From Scytalidium lignicola (Eukaryota; Ascomycota; Leotiomycetes), in the NCBI GenBank assembly GCA_002812745.2, contig NCSJ02000103.1:62001-126000 (forward strand): a stretch of 64,000 nt of DNA, read 5' to 3'. A program made the translations under genes and the position numbers. Below, piece after piece: positions 35,067 to 46,999 of this stretch (its first letter is position 1; each line of letters starts with the position of its first letter). A model generated the notes under the pieces. That model searched no databases, was not told the origin of the DNA, and saw only the letters and a list, made by a program, of their open reading frames with translations.

Positions 35067-35812
35067 GGTGGGCGGTATTGCTCGTGTTGAGCGTTCAGCG
35101 TAGGTTGTCCGGAAATTCCAAGATTCCCACAGTAGCTTTTGACGACTGGTTTGTGCTCGCCAAGATTCTCACCAAACAGATTCCCGCCTAAGGTATTTTG
35201 GTGGGAAGCGCAGTCATAAATCGTTTCAATGGATGAACTTTTATACGTAGCTGGAGATTGCGACGAGACGGATGGAGCTACGGACGAACAGCTTCTGGCG
35301 CAGAGTGGCTGAGCGTAACAGGAATTCTCGTGGAGGCTGTTTGAAGGTGGTGGTGGAATTTATGGCCAGCGCCGCGTGCTACGTCAGCCTGATGAGCAGC
35401 GCTACAATATTAGGGGTAATAATTCTGAGCTTCTTCACGGAACTCGGGGGTTCACGGTGAGATTGTTGGTCCGGAACAATTTGGATATTATTTCACAATC
35501 AGTGCATAATGATTTCTCACACTAATTACTATGTGTTTCCTATCTTTGACGGTGTAGGTTTACACGAAGATCTCTTAGAAGCTCCTCTTCATTGAATCTC
35601 CATCGAGACGCCACTGGCTGAGCCACTTTTGTTTGCATTCACGTGTAAATACGACCCGACCATCCGGCGTGCCTGAAAAGCTCTGTATTCAAGGCGGTAA
35701 TGCTCAGCAGAATAATTAAACCACAGCCCACATGGAGACGCGACCAGGACTCGGTTATCTACTTCTCAGCATCCTGGGGTAACACTGACTTGCCCAATGA
35801 CGGCTTTATGGG
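35067..35812. other. Divergent promoter region between CDS1 and the ATRIP-type gene
   Basis: About 750 nt shared upstream region for two divergently transcribed genes. No additional coding sequence is supported. A short plus-strand open frame at 35272-35460 has no recognisable features. Confidence 0.6.
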
Positions 35813-38242
35813 ATGGAAGGAAATTTCGACGGAGACGACTTCGACGATGATGCCCTCGACCTCTTACCGGCCAATGCACTCGAGGAGCTAGAGAACAATG
35901 CTATTCAGTACACCCAAGCCCAAACGCAAGCAGCCCACCTCAAGCCCCCGCCTTCATCGGACTATGGAGACGATTTTGAAGATGACGATCTTGATGACGC
36001 TGTTGTAATTGACGAGGCAAGGAGTACTCCTGCTGTTGTTACCGGAATACGACGAAATATTCTCCCTCACGCCTCTCCCAAGGAGAATCGCCGACAGCAA
36101 TGGGACAACCTCGCTGGGAATGCTGCACTGGCAACCACATTGGCCAACAGACAAAGGCTCAATGGCTCAGTGGCGGTCCCTATACAATCATCGAGACCGG
36201 TATCTAACGCAACCTCAATAACACAAGCCTTTTCAACCCAGCCGGATCCAGTTTCTGCTAACCAGTCGGCAAAGTTGGAGGAGCTCCAAAAACAGATCGA
36301 GGAAGTAAGGAACACGCAAGTTTACCTAGCAACTAGTGCTAATATATGTATATAGCTGAGGAGAGAACGCAATGAACTTATTGAAACAGTCAATGCCAAG
36401 GCGGGTGAGATAGCTATAGTAAGGAGCAAGCAAGAACACACAGTGAAGCAGTATGAACAGGAGTTGGCAACCATTCGAAGACTGAATGCCGATCAACTGG
36501 CGAAACGGCAAATGGCCCTAGAAGCAGCAAAGGTTGCAGAGAAGCAGGCTGCTACAGAAAGAGACTTTATCAAGCAGGATCTTGCGGAAGAATCGGAGCG
36601 AGTCCGAAGGCTCAACAGGGCGAGAGAAATCGAGAAGAAGGAAGCTGCAGGAATAGTTACTACCCCAACAAAGAAGAAGAAAACTCTTGCTCATAGAGAC
36701 GGATTTGATGATGATGAAATAGAGGCGATATCCCCTTCCAAACTCTCGCCTTTGCGGCCACGTCGGAATAATTCTTCACCATCTAAACCGCCTGGGAAGA
36801 GAAAACGGAAAGTTGAAAGTCCAGTGGCAGCTCTAGATGTCATACAGATTGATGAGCCATCCAACAATGCGCCTCATCAAGAAGCGTCAGGGTTGAATCC
36901 TGTTATTCAAGGTGCAGCAGCTAGATCAGATGATCGAATCGACGTAAGTACCAATTGGGACGGCAATTTGAATAAAGCTAACAGCCTGAAAGTTTATTGG
37001 AATTATGCTAGATCACCGACCACGTCAGGATCATCTTCGCACTATGGAAGCGCTTAGCAAGTACGCGTTCCCTTCTTCCCAGAAGGAATCCCTAGCTTCG
37101 ATTATTTTCGGACAATTACCTACACTAGGCATGAAGAAGTCCATCACAGAACTTCCTATCGAATTCTGTGAGCTTTTGGTCTCACTTTGGGCTAAATGTA
37201 TAGAAGAAAAATATGTATGTGCATTATTATTACTTGGAAACCTTACTAACATCCTTACTAGCTTGGACCTATCTATCTCCTTACAGATATGTTAACTTTG
37301 GCAATAGAATTAAAAACTCTGGCCATTGCTCCTCATATCGTCGATTCCATACTACCGGTTATTCAAAGCACTGCGGATTACGTAGCTATTCCACGATTCA
37401 ACAAAGCTTCACCAGCGCCATATGACAAAGATATTAATGTGTCAAACTGTCTTGTTCTTATGCATCTAGTGGCCTTAGGATGCGTGCCAGAAAATCAACA
37501 TATTACACGGTTCTGGAAATTAGTTCGCTGGGATTTTATATTAATGATCCTTAGCCAGAATCAGCCAACCAAGGACTTCGAGATGATGTTACAGATCCTT
37601 TCTACAAGCATATTGCGCGAGAGTTTTGGTGCAATTGCTCCTGACGAGACAGAACAGAGCCAGCACACTAGTTATATCATTGACCGTTTAAGTTATCCAC
37701 TATTTGAAGTTCCATGTCACCCATGCAGCATAATACCGTTGGATTCGGATATTGTCCAGCGACTTCGTTTAGGGATATTAAATCTCTTGATCAGTATGAC
37801 ACAGTCCTCATATTCTAGTCGAGCCTTAGCTTTGCATCCGAATGCTATTGGGAGGATAGTTAGTTTAATTGTTGACGAAATGGATGCATTGTATGACTAT
37901 ACTGTGGGCCATACTGAAAGGTTAGTATTCCTATCCTAATCACAAGTTACTCGCTACTGACAAAACTAAAGTGCGCAGTTAGTAACGCACGCCACAAGAC
38001 TTCTATATTACTTAATAACAGAGCATGAACATATCATTGACCTGCAGAAGAAACTGGCTGCAGTCCGAGGCGGGTCTCAGAAATATCTACTTGCGCTCAC
38101 CCGCCTGAATTTCTCTGAGGATGACTTGGTTTTTGAGTCTGGCATTGAGCCGGATGTAGCTGGGCTAGCATTAGAGTTACTAGAAATGGTGGTCACCCCT
38201 GAAGAAGGCGATGCCATTCAAGCCGCCTTCTCGGGTGATTGA
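35813..38242 (+). CDS. DNA-damage checkpoint protein, ATRIP/Rad26/UvsD family
   Basis: Five exons (35813-36304, 36356-36943, 36993-37214, 37262-37920, 37972-38242) total 743 residues. The N-terminus is acidic (GDDFDDDALDLLPANALEEL, then DYGDDFEDDDLDDAVVID), as in fungal Rad26 and UvsD where it mediates RPA contact. A coiled coil spans about residues 150-260 (LEELQKQIEEL, RRERNELIETVNAKAG). A basic nuclear-localisation-like stretch GKRKRKVES follows. The C-terminal half is helical, beginning LDHRPRQDHLRTMEALSKYA. Family members form an obligate complex with the ATR/Rad3/UvsB kinase and recruit it to RPA-coated single-stranded DNA. The third exon acceptor is at 36992, because the later AG at 37010 shifts the frame off the conserved sequence. 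Confidence 0.85.
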
Positions 38243-39427
38243 GAGGTACCTTCTGTCATTATCTGTCTGCCCAGCTACAAGACAAGATCAGCCTCTTGCA
38301 AATACTAGATTATCAGACATCAGTATGCTCAACAAGACCACGCAATACCTCTGAATCTATCAATTGACCTCAATCCTCTATTCTTCGGCTCCGCGATACT
38401 ATAAGAAATGGAAATACCGATAACTATGAAGAAATATACCGAGACATCTGATACTTTCAGCAGAACTCCATAGACTATCCTGGTACTATGACTCTATGTA
38501 GAGCTTTGTTTATGAATCTGTCTCAGGGAGGACAAAATATGATTGGCTTCAGCTCTTCTGAATAGGAGCCTATAATGTCCTATGGACGAAACGGCTTCGA
38601 AAAGAGCTGGTGGTATGGTGTATATATCCAATATATGGATGGGAGTAGTATAGTCAGACAGCGCTATCCTACCTTTTGAGTAAGGAAATAACACAAACAC
38701 AGGGCGCTAGACTATTCTCATGAATGAAATATATCTAACGTGAAAGATTTAATGTCTACGATTTACACGGTACAAGCTCTTGGGTGCGTTGCTTACTCTA
38801 CTTAGATGTGCTTTTGTATTAGTTTGACAAGACATGTCTCTCTTACTTATTAATTCGTCTGCATAATTGCAGGTAAACTAAATTAGAGGGTTATAATAGA
38901 TAGAGAAGAGCTTAGATTCGTTAGAGGCAAAGGTATGAGCACAATCTACGTCTAGTACTCGCTATACTTGGTGGAAACAAACTAGACATAGAGTCTACTC
39001 AAGAAAGAAAACGAGAAGATTCCCTCACTATTTTATGTTTAAAGAGTTAGAAGATTCATTACACATATTATAGATACCTTTTCACGGGAAAGGGACAAAA
39101 TATTTTGTAGAAATCCCTCCAATTCATTGCTTAGGCATATTCTATAACTTATACTTGAGTTGAATGTCTGCCACATCTAACGAGGTTACCTTTTATACTC
39201 ACCGCCTTGGACCCCTCTATTTCTGCCGAGTAAATATCAGAAACGCAAGTTCAACACCATCATACTACCATGCAGAATTAACAGCTAGTCACGTAATAAT
39301 TCCACGATATCATCATCATCTGCAATAATTCCAATGAGAACGCGTAAAGACGCGTCGTTATACGGTTTAGCAACCCCAACTCTTCGATACCCGTCCACTC
39401 AATGATACTCTGCATATTCAAGCAATC
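38243..39427. other. AT-rich intergenic region
   Basis: About 1.2 kb between two plus-strand genes. No supported gene, tRNA or repeat. It is noticeably AT-rich from 38700 to 39200. Confidence 0.55.
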
Positions 39428-40486
39428 ATGACCTCGAACGAGGTGGTTCAGCCTCCATATCCTCTCTATTCCACAACGTTCACTATACATCGCATATCCC
39501 CTCTCTATGTTGGAAGCGGTACCGTCCTTGACAACGAATCATTAGCCCAATACGCGCGTCATTTCCGCGATCTCCTAGCCGGAGATGTCCTACGGGGAGT
39601 GCGAGTAGGTCTAGCACCTGATGATGACACGCTGTCGCGTGTGGGGAGCTTAGGAACAGTGACATGGAGGATTTTAGGAGAAGAGGAAGAATGGGAAGCG
39701 CGTGGAGACGACACACAAGTGGACCTTGACGATAGCACGATGAACCCGACAGGAAGACGAGGAATTCTAGTTAAGGTCCATTACGAAAAGGCAGAATATA
39801 CGGCTATTTTGTTAAGAGCTGTGGACGAAGGTGATAGCGATGAGTCTATCTTGGAAACGGAAGGAGAAGGCGAATTCGAGCTGTTCCCACTGCTCCTCAC
39901 ACGCATGCCGAATTCATTACGCGATACATTTACAGGGTTTCTAGCCTCAACTTTTGATACTAGAGTTTCAAGTCTTCATCTTGGTGGAGCATACTTAGTT
40001 GATGCGTTCGAGAAGTATATCTCTGATCTTTTAACGACGGAAGATGGCAGGGTACTGGATAGGACAGACGGCGACTCCCTCTCGAAGAAGGTTATTCGGG
40101 ACGTCCAGCTTCTGGTTGGCTTTGATCTGCCTTCTGGAATGATGTCGCTAAAAACTATGGATATCCATATTGCTGGAGAGGATGTACCAGGGATGTTGTC
40201 CAGGGGTGGAAAGGGCAATAATCATGGTTCAGATACACCTTTCATGAATGCCTTGACTGCTTATATAGGGGCTCATTTGGCAATGAATCTGAAACATGAT
40301 CGAGTAAAGCTTCTGAGAATAGCTTGTGCAGCCTTTGTCTTGGGTTCTGAGGGAAAAGTCAAGTTGAGTCGACCTGTGAGTGAGGATGAGGATGGACAGC
40401 GGAGAGCTACACGGCTGCTCGTAGCGGGGTTGATCAAACATGCTAAAGGCCGAGGCCTCCTGAAACAGCCTGCAAAGGTTGATTAA
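39428..40486 (+). CDS. Kinetochore Sim4-complex subunit Fta1 (CENP-L homologue)
   Basis: A single exon of 352 residues. The N-terminal block PYPLYSTTFTIHRISPLYVG is characteristic of fungal Fta1, and the body alternates beta strands and helices as expected of the CENP-L fold (RRGILVKVHYEKAEYTAILL, then FPLLLTRMPNSLRDTF, then FLASTFDTRVSSLHL). CENP-L pairs with CENP-N in the constitutive centromere-associated network and contacts CENP-A nucleosomes at the inner kinetochore. The start ATG at 39428 is well placed with no plausible earlier Met. The C-terminus is basic (KHAKGRGLLKQPAKVD). The call rests on remembered family blocks; no search was run. An H3-fold variant lies 25 kb away, but nothing here links them. 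Confidence 0.78.
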   Translation: MTSNEVVQPPYPLYSTTFTIHRISPLYVGSGTVLDNESLAQYARHFRDLLAGDVLRGVRVGLAPDDDTLSRVGSLGTVTWRILGEEEEWEARGDDTQVDLDDSTMNPTGRRGILVKVHYEKAEYTAILLRAVDEGDSDESILETEGEGEFELFPLLLTRMPNSLRDTFTGFLASTFDTRVSSLHLGGAYLVDAFEKYISDLLTTEDGRVLDRTDGDSLSKKVIRDVQLLVGFDLPSGMMSLKTMDIHIAGEDVPGMLSRGGKGNNHGSDTPFMNALTAYIGAHLAMNLKHDRVKLLRIACAAFVLGSEGKVKLSRPVSEDEDGQRRATRLLVAGLIKHAKGRGLLKQPAKVD

Positions 40487-41523
40487 CTGCTGCAGTCCCG
40501 TAAATTCCACATCGTAACTGCAGGTCAGAATACTTTCAGCCAGCCTTTGGAACTCTGTGGAACTTGAACAAACGAGGAAGTCAAGAGAAAGTCGAGCTTT
40601 CCAGGCGGATTTTGTGTCACTCGATATTATTATGCATAATATTCTCAATCGGTGGCATTATGATCAATATTACAGGATCCATGAAATGGACGGAGTGCAA
40701 ATTCTGGCTGTCTGCCAAAGCAGTTTTGGAGCCTTTAGACATAATGTTTAGTCGTAAGTAAGGACACTACCTATGACTATAAGACACTGCCACTCAGGTT
40801 TAGTAACATTCATTAGCAGGATTATTCCATTGACGCCAGTGCTATCATGGATGAGAACACGCCTTCACATCTGTATGTGTTGTGTCTCCAAACCCCAATC
40901 GCTTGGTGGTATACTGGAAGAATTAGTTTATCCATCAGTTAGGATACTTTGGCAAGGAACATTTACAATACAGTCACTTGAGTAAAATGTTTCTAGTGGT
41001 TAACAATACATCCAGATTAGGAAGTTAGGGTCCTATCAAAGGGCAAGAAGCAGCTGGACAAGTCTAATTTCACTTTCACTATCTTTTTTTTGGTTGTCCA
41101 CAAGAGATGCCGAAATTTTTAAAACAGCTTCATGTACAGTGTTTCTAGCCGTGACCTCTTCGTCTTTTTGTATGACAACTCTTATAGAGATATTGGAATA
41201 TAGAATCTACTTTCTGATACCTAAGTAACTTCCCCAAATGTTATTTCTTTTTAGATGCTAGTTATTCGCTTGAACACTATATCAACTTTGAGTTAATTTA
41301 AAGTTCTACTTGTTTATGAAATGAAAAAGGGTTAAATGGTTGGATGAGTAAAGAGACCCTGTCTTGCTGCTACTTGCATATATAGCAAGCAAATAGTTGC
41401 CTTAAAGTGAAGTTTAGATTGACCTAAGCTTTTAAACTTAGACAAAGCAACAACTTGCCTCAAACAAATTATGTTTTTCCTCAACAACCGATGGCTAAGA
41501 ATATTTCATTTTTCTCCACCACC
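40487..41523. other. AT-rich intergenic region
   Basis: About 1 kb. Short open frames at 40557-40985 have no recognised features. I see no RNA gene or repeat. Confidence 0.5.
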
Positions 41524-42326
41524 ATGGTTCTAGAACTCCCTCCCTTACCTATTACTGCTTCTAGGGTAGTAAAACTGCTTCATACGCTCCCACCGGTCCG
41601 AGAAGTTTCACTCCGAGATGGGCGAGCTATAAACAACCACACAAGGGTTAACTATGAAGCTCTGCTTGGTTACTATGTAGGAGAAAATGCAGCTGAACCA
41701 TGCACCAACTGTCTCTCCAAGGATGGTCCATTTAAGCAATGTATTATTACAAAAGGCTTCTTCTCTGGAAGTTGCAGCAACTGTCACTGTGGAAGCCAAG
41801 GGTTTCGTTGTTCTCTCCGTAAGTGAACCAACGCAAGAGATATGAAATCAAGATACAGAGTTCATCTGTACTAAGTATTATTATATAGGTCCCAATGGCA
41901 TTTACAAAGCTCAGGAACTTCGTGACGAAGATTGTTCAGATACCGTTGTAAGTGGAACTGACGCGGAAACTGCACACCTGTCGAGAACAGCTTGCAAACG
42001 ACGCTCATATACCATTAGTAGGTTTCTGGGGGTCCGGCAACACTGCAAACGAATATATTTGACTGACATATATTAAAGGATCATCATCTGAGGAGCAACC
42101 GGTAAAGAAAATACAAACGCCTAAACCTGAGACAGGTAACGAAGATGATGGTCTCCAAAGCTGCTCACGCCCTATAGCACTTATTGACCGTCGTATTACG
42201 GAGGTGTTGGAACTGCAGTCTCATGTGATTAAGCAATTAGAAACTATGAATGCAGAACTCCAAGAATTATGGAGGGAGAGGTATCTTGCAGAAATAAGGA
42301 GGAAGTATGGTGGAGCACAGAAATGA
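41524..42326 (+). CDS. DUF3716-domain protein with C-terminal coiled coil
   Basis: Three exons (41524-41818, 41889-42017, 42079-42326) sum to 223 residues. The ATG at 41524 sits in a strong CCACCATGG context. The cysteine cluster CTNCLSKDGPFKQC plus SCSNCHCGSQGFRC follows the pattern of DUF3716, a small Cys-rich fungal domain of unknown function, possibly zinc-binding. The second half is polar (SSSEEQPVKKIQTPKPETG) and ends in an amphipathic coiled coil (VLELQSHVIKQLETMNAELQ, then ELWRERYLAEIRRKYGGAQK). Intron 2 uses a GTAGGT donor. DUF3716 proteins are often expanded, lineage-specific genes in Leotiomycetes and Eurotiomycetes. The neighbouring downstream gene has a similar size, exon number and coiled-coil end. 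Confidence 0.75.
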
Positions 42327-43371
42327 GGCTGAATCCTAAGAGTATGGCTCTCGGTCACTAGATGTTTTTGACATCAGGGTTAATTCAGGAATAAATGATA
42401 TGTTATGCTTTTTTATTTTTTGTACGCACTCCTTATGGCACAAGTAATTGCAGTTCTTCCATACTTCTATCTCTTGATTCCAAGCGTCTAAAGTCTAACA
42501 GCAAAGTCAAGCAAAACATCATAGATTTGTTTATCTTAACATCTTCTTTGATCTTAACTGCAGAAGGTAAATAACAAGAATCGGCTATACAATCATAAAG
42601 ACATAGTGGACCGCATCAATTTTTGAAGTGTAGATTGAGACCGGGGCGGAAACACTCTTCCTTATTCAAGGATCTCTAACGATGAGGGTTTAACAATCTT
42701 ACTAGGCTACGTTATAAGGGAATAATAACCCACTTCCATATGAGTCTATACAGGTAGCATTTAGCAACTCTTTAACGTCCATTTTTAAGGTAGGTTATTC
42801 TACAGACATTATAGTTCATAGACTTCACAAAGCAAATATAGACTAGAGGGATTTGCACAGAAAAACTGTAGGTGATACGCAAAAAACCCATGCAAGCATC
42901 AAAGCTACTTAATCTGAAGCAATTAGGGTTTATAATAGTTAAGCTATTCCTATCGTTCCTTTCTAAGACTACAGTAGGTTAAGTTTTTTTNAATTAATCT
43001 CGGTATTTCGATGAAAGCTTCCTTTTCACTATTGATAAGAAGCTGTTTCGACTGACAACAGTGAATAATACCTATTGCTAAGATCAGTGCATGTTAGAGT
43101 TTGTCTAGTTTACAAATATACTATTAATATACCAAATCATAAATACAATTTCTTCTCCCTACGTTAACCAAATCAAATAGCATAAATCAAGAGAGGAACA
43201 TTAGATGTTTGTTTTGAATTCCAAATGGCAATTATTAGCGGCCATCTACTTCGAAAGTGAAGCGCAGTGCCAGTCCTCAAAACTTCTCGATTTAAGATCT
43301 CAACTTCTCAACTCTAGGCAAATACTGTGTCAAGTGTCAACATTACCACATTCCTACTTCAACTACCCACC
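42327..43371. other. AT-rich intergenic region
   Basis: About 1 kb between the two small coiled-coil genes. No gene is supported. An n lies near 42991 after a T run. An open frame from 43205 runs into the next gene but lacks coding character before its Kozak ATG. Confidence 0.5.
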
Positions 43372-44034
43372 ATGGCACCACCACATTCAGACAAGAAGTC
43401 TTCACATCGCTCCTATACGGCCTTCTGCCAATATCGTATGTATAATAAATACACAATTCTATTCATATGGTTTAAAAATGTTGTACTAATAACAGTTTAG
43501 GCAGCTCCTGTGGCAAAACTAGCTCTGAGGATGATAATGATATCAGATATTATGTTGACAAGAACGGTTTGATCAGCACGGAAAACCCCAGTAGAATTAT
43601 GTGCCTAGACAACAAGTTAGAAGACTCGAACGCTGGAAACAGGATCAATCCAGGTTCATCCGATTCAGTTTCTCTTGCTTTTGAGACGCCTTCTGTCCCA
43701 GGCGAGTGATCCTACCGTAATGCAAACAAATGAAGTGAACTAACAAGAATTCGCAGAAGCTAACTCTCCTTCGACATTAAACCTTGAAACCCCGTCTTAC
43801 AGTGGGTCACAAAACAGACAAGTCCAGCATCCTCACGGCTCAATAGCTACTGAGCGAGCTCGCAGAATGGACTATCTCCGGAAGGAGATGGCCAATAAGA
43901 TTTCAGAGATTGCTCAGTTGAGTGTTCAGTTGGGGACCATTAATTCAGAAATAGATGAACTAGAAATTAAGATGGCAACTGATGTGGAAGATTTGGAAAA
44001 AATTGCAAATATTCTGAAAGAACGGTCTCAATGA
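43372..44034 (+). CDS. Hypothetical acidic protein with C-terminal coiled coil
   Basis: I do not recognise a family. Three exons (43372-43435, 43501-43701, 43757-44034) sum to 180 residues. The ATG lies in a CCACCATGG context, like the DUF3716 gene 1.8 kb upstream. Exon 1 encodes MAPPHSDKKSSHRSYTAFCQ. The middle is acidic and Ser/Asn-rich (CGKTSSEDDNDIRYYVDKNG). The C-terminus is a long coiled coil (ARRMDYLRKEMANKISEIAQ through LEKIANILKERSQ). The second intron fits only with a GC donor (CCAG|GCGAGT); using the nearby GT (GA|GTGATC) shifts the frame into an immediate stop. Three-exon layout, size and coiled-coil end match the neighbour, which suggests a diverged pair that lost the Cys domain in this copy, but that is inference. 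Confidence 0.55.
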
Positions 44035-44633
44035 GATCCATCCAAGCCTGCGTGGAATATATTCCAGAGGAGCTTGTCATTCTGTACGTACTGATGCTTC
44101 AGTTAAGGATGTTATAATCTCCAACAAAGAGGTCTCTAGGACAAAAAGAAGGTAGAGAATTAAAAGTATACAGAATAAGACATAAAACAGTGATACATCT
44201 TCTTAAAGCTATCATATTCTGAGTCCGAACCCCCCAGCCTATTAATGGTCGATGTCCATGTTAAAGTCTCGATCTCTGGTTTCCGAATCTAATTTTCAGG
44301 GACCGTTTGTTGTGCGGGGTTAGACTCATGATACTGTATTGTATACCTGTCGCAGCCTTGCAGGAAGGCTATCGAATCTTGAAGCGGATGCTGAGGCTAT
44401 GCGAGAAGAAGCCACATTCGCTCTCGCGTTTTAGCCACGTTGTGGCTTCCGTATTTTCAATTATGACAGTTTGAACTCCAATCTTTCTTCCACATCTGGC
44501 GATAACGAGGAATAATCTTCTACAACATATTCTCAGATCAGCTAATATAATAACTGCCATCGATCGCATTCGTAATATCCTCGAGAAAATCCGTTTGGGA
44601 AATAGCTCTACTAGAGCTCTAACCTACGTCATC
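44035..44633. other. Intergenic region upstream of BOS1
   Basis: About 600 nt. No supported gene. Contains the 3' end of the coiled-coil gene and the BOS1 promoter. Confidence 0.55.
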
Positions 44634-45441
44634 ATGGTAAATATCACCTCCTATCATTACAACACTTTCACAAAAAANGAACCACACTAAACTCCCTTAG
44701 AACACCCTCTTTAATACAGCTCTTAAACAATCCACCTCTCTCCGTCATGACCTAAGTTCTCAGTCGCCATCGCTACCTTTAACACCAGCCACACTTGGCC
44801 AAATATCCGCGTCACTAACCTCCTTCTCTCGAACACTCGACTCCTACGCCGGCCTAGCAAAACAAGAGCTCAATCCAGCGAAACAAGAAAAGGCTCAAGA
44901 GAGACTGAAATCCTTCCGAGAAGATCTAGCTTCCTACCGTACACACTTCGCAGAGTTAAAGGCGTCGTCGGAAGAGATCCAAACATCACAGAATCGAACA
45001 GAGTTACTAGGACGAAGACCGCATCATGCCGCTACACCAGAGAACCCTTATGCAAACACAACTAGTTCGGCAGGCCCAAGCAGTGCGTCCCCATGGGCAC
45101 CGAGAAATGGCACGAGTGGAGGTGGACAGTTGAGCATGCAATCTGGGGATTATGAGCGCGAGACACATGCATTACGAGAACAGAGCTTCTTCGCAAATAC
45201 TCACAGTGCGTTGGACGACTATCTTGCTCGCGGAGGGGCGGTTTTGTCAGATCTTAGCCAGCAGAGAGAGATGCTGAAGGGGACGCAGAGGAAGATGTAT
45301 AACGTTGCCAACACTTTAGGTATATCTCATGACACGATACGAATGATTGAGAGGAGGGCTAGGCAGGATAAGTGGATATTCTGGGCTGGGGTGGTTATAT
45401 TTTTCACGTTTTGCTACCTGGTTTTGAAGTGGTTGAGGTAA
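44634..45441 (+). CDS. BOS1: ER-Golgi v-SNARE Bos1 (membrin, Qb-SNARE)
   Basis: Exon 1 appears to be only the ATG at 44634-44636, followed by a 64-nt GT-AG intron, then exon 2 at 44701-45441. The product is 247 residues. It begins NTLFNTALKQSTSLRHDL, as in Bos1 and membrin, then GQISASLTSFSRTLDSYAGL, then the conserved LLGRRPHHAATPENPYA. The SNARE motif lies near LKGTQRKMYNVANTLGISHD and the C-terminal anchor is WIFWAGVVIFFTFCYLVLKW. Bos1 is carried on COPII vesicles and pairs with Sed5, Bet1 and Sec22 for ER to Golgi fusion. An n near 44678 falls inside the intron and is harmless. The alternative without exon 1 has no good start. Confidence 0.93.
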
Positions 45442-46004
45442 TGCTAGTAGGTGCTAGGAGCTGGGAGGGTGTGGGGGGAAATTATGGAAAGGAGTTTAGT
45501 AGGAGTTCTTACTTTGTTTGTATCCCATGAGCTACGGATATTTTCAGCATGGAGTTTGGGATCTTATTCATGGGTTTGATGCATCTATTAAGAGCATGGG
45601 ACAGCAAAGGGGTGTTTTTTGTAAAGAATCTCTATTTCAATTCCCAAAAGTTATCCTGATCAACATACCGGCGGTCGAAGAGATTTGCTACCTACCGATT
45701 GGTAATTAGGTAAGGATTCATGCCTCGCTTGGCCCGAAAAATCAAATGACTTGTAGAAAACGGCACATATTATGACCAAGATCTATTTTTCTCAGTAATC
45801 ATCATTCTTTTATACTGACACGATGACTATATCAACCGGCAGTGGCTGTCAAATTCTCCTCTCAATAGTCTATGAGTTACAGGTAGTCTATATGCTGCTA
45901 AGTTCTATTAAAGAGCGAAATCTCAAAACCTACCCAAAATGATGGACTTGGAATACAACCACTCTTGTCCTGGCTTGTACTATTGCAAGAAGTGACAGAT
46001 AAAC
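45442..46004. other. Convergent intergenic region
   Basis: About 560 nt between convergent BOS1 and the thiamin pyrophosphokinase gene. No supported gene; probably 3' untranslated sequence of both. Confidence 0.55.
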
Positions 46005-46999
46005 TCAGGATACAAACGATGTATCCAGGTCAATCGTAAACAAAACATCCTTAGTGGTCTCAACCGTGACGTATTCAGCATCGACATGATTGCTCGTACT
46101 GATCCGATCACCAAACGCAGTCGGCCAGTCCGACACATCCCACTTTAATCCTTTTGTAGTAATAACCGAGGGCTCTCTTAAAGGAATAATACCAATATGT
46201 TTTCCTAAACCACATATTTGGCTTTTGTCACGAACCTTGATCTCATGATTTCCAGATTTCAGAACAAAGGTGATGCCCTCGCTTGATAAGAGAAACACCC
46301 TTCCTGAGCTGTAACTTGGATCCTTCTGAAACATGTAAAGATGATGCATTGTTGAAAGTCCTTGATCAATACGGCCTCCTAAGCCTCCGATGCATAAAAT
46401 GTCCCTTGTTTTCATGTTATATCTCGATTCATCAAGGACTTGTGTCCTTTGACCATGTAAAGTAGAAGCTGATATAAGATCAGAATACTTTTTGGAGTCA
46501 AGATTCCGGGCATAATTCACTGCTTTGGTGAAATCTGTCGTTTCTTGATCCGGATCCTTGATAATGCTCGTACCTAACTCATGCCAATATGCTTTAGTAT
46601 CAGATTCAAGGGAGTCAAGATCCCCTATAACTAGATCTAAATTCTATAGTTCAAGTCAAAATAATTTCCAAGACAAAAAGAGTACGAAGTACATACGAGA
46701 AATTCCTTTGAGTGAGGCTCAACTTTATGACGGACATTAACACCACGGACTCGGTTCGCACCTCCATCTGCTCCTATATGAAGGATTGCTATAAATCGTA
46801 ATAAGAACATTGTACAAAAGACTATAAAGAAACATTTCCTCATTCACATACAGTTACGCCATGTTTCAGCGTATATTATGTTAGATAGCTCCATTGGCTG
46901 GTTGAGTACCACTAGGACAAAGTCCCTATGTAGCCTTTGCTCATTTTCATGAGCGTTCAAGACGTCGAAAGGTTGCCAATATGTTGTTGTTGTTCCCAT
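46005..46999 (-). CDS. THI80: Thiamin pyrophosphokinase
   Basis: Three exons read leftwards (46852-46999, 46697-46788, 46005-46643) give 292 residues. The N-terminus MGTTTTYWQPFDVLNAHENE leads to VLVVLNQP. The catalytic region shows ADGGANRV, DLVIGDLDSL and IIKDPDQETTDFTKA, the metal and ATP binding blocks of the family. The thiamin-binding C-terminal half has CIGGLGGRIDQGLSTMHHLY and GLKWDVSDWPTAFGDRISTS. The enzyme transfers pyrophosphate from ATP to thiamin, making the TPP cofactor that 2-oxoacid dehydrogenases need. The gene is divergent from MIA40, with about 330 nt between start codons. Both introns are short GT-AG and join conserved blocks. Confidence 0.94.

Noticed and set aside
36993..37014. 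Acceptor at 37010 (TATGCTAG) for exon 3 of the ATRIP-type gene
   Set aside because: It shifts the frame away from the conserved RPRQDHLRTMEAL block; the acceptor at 36992 keeps it.
43706..43756. GT donor at 43706 for the second intron of the small coiled-coil gene
   Set aside because: With the only good acceptor it leads straight to AGC-TAA, so the GC donor at 43702 fits better.
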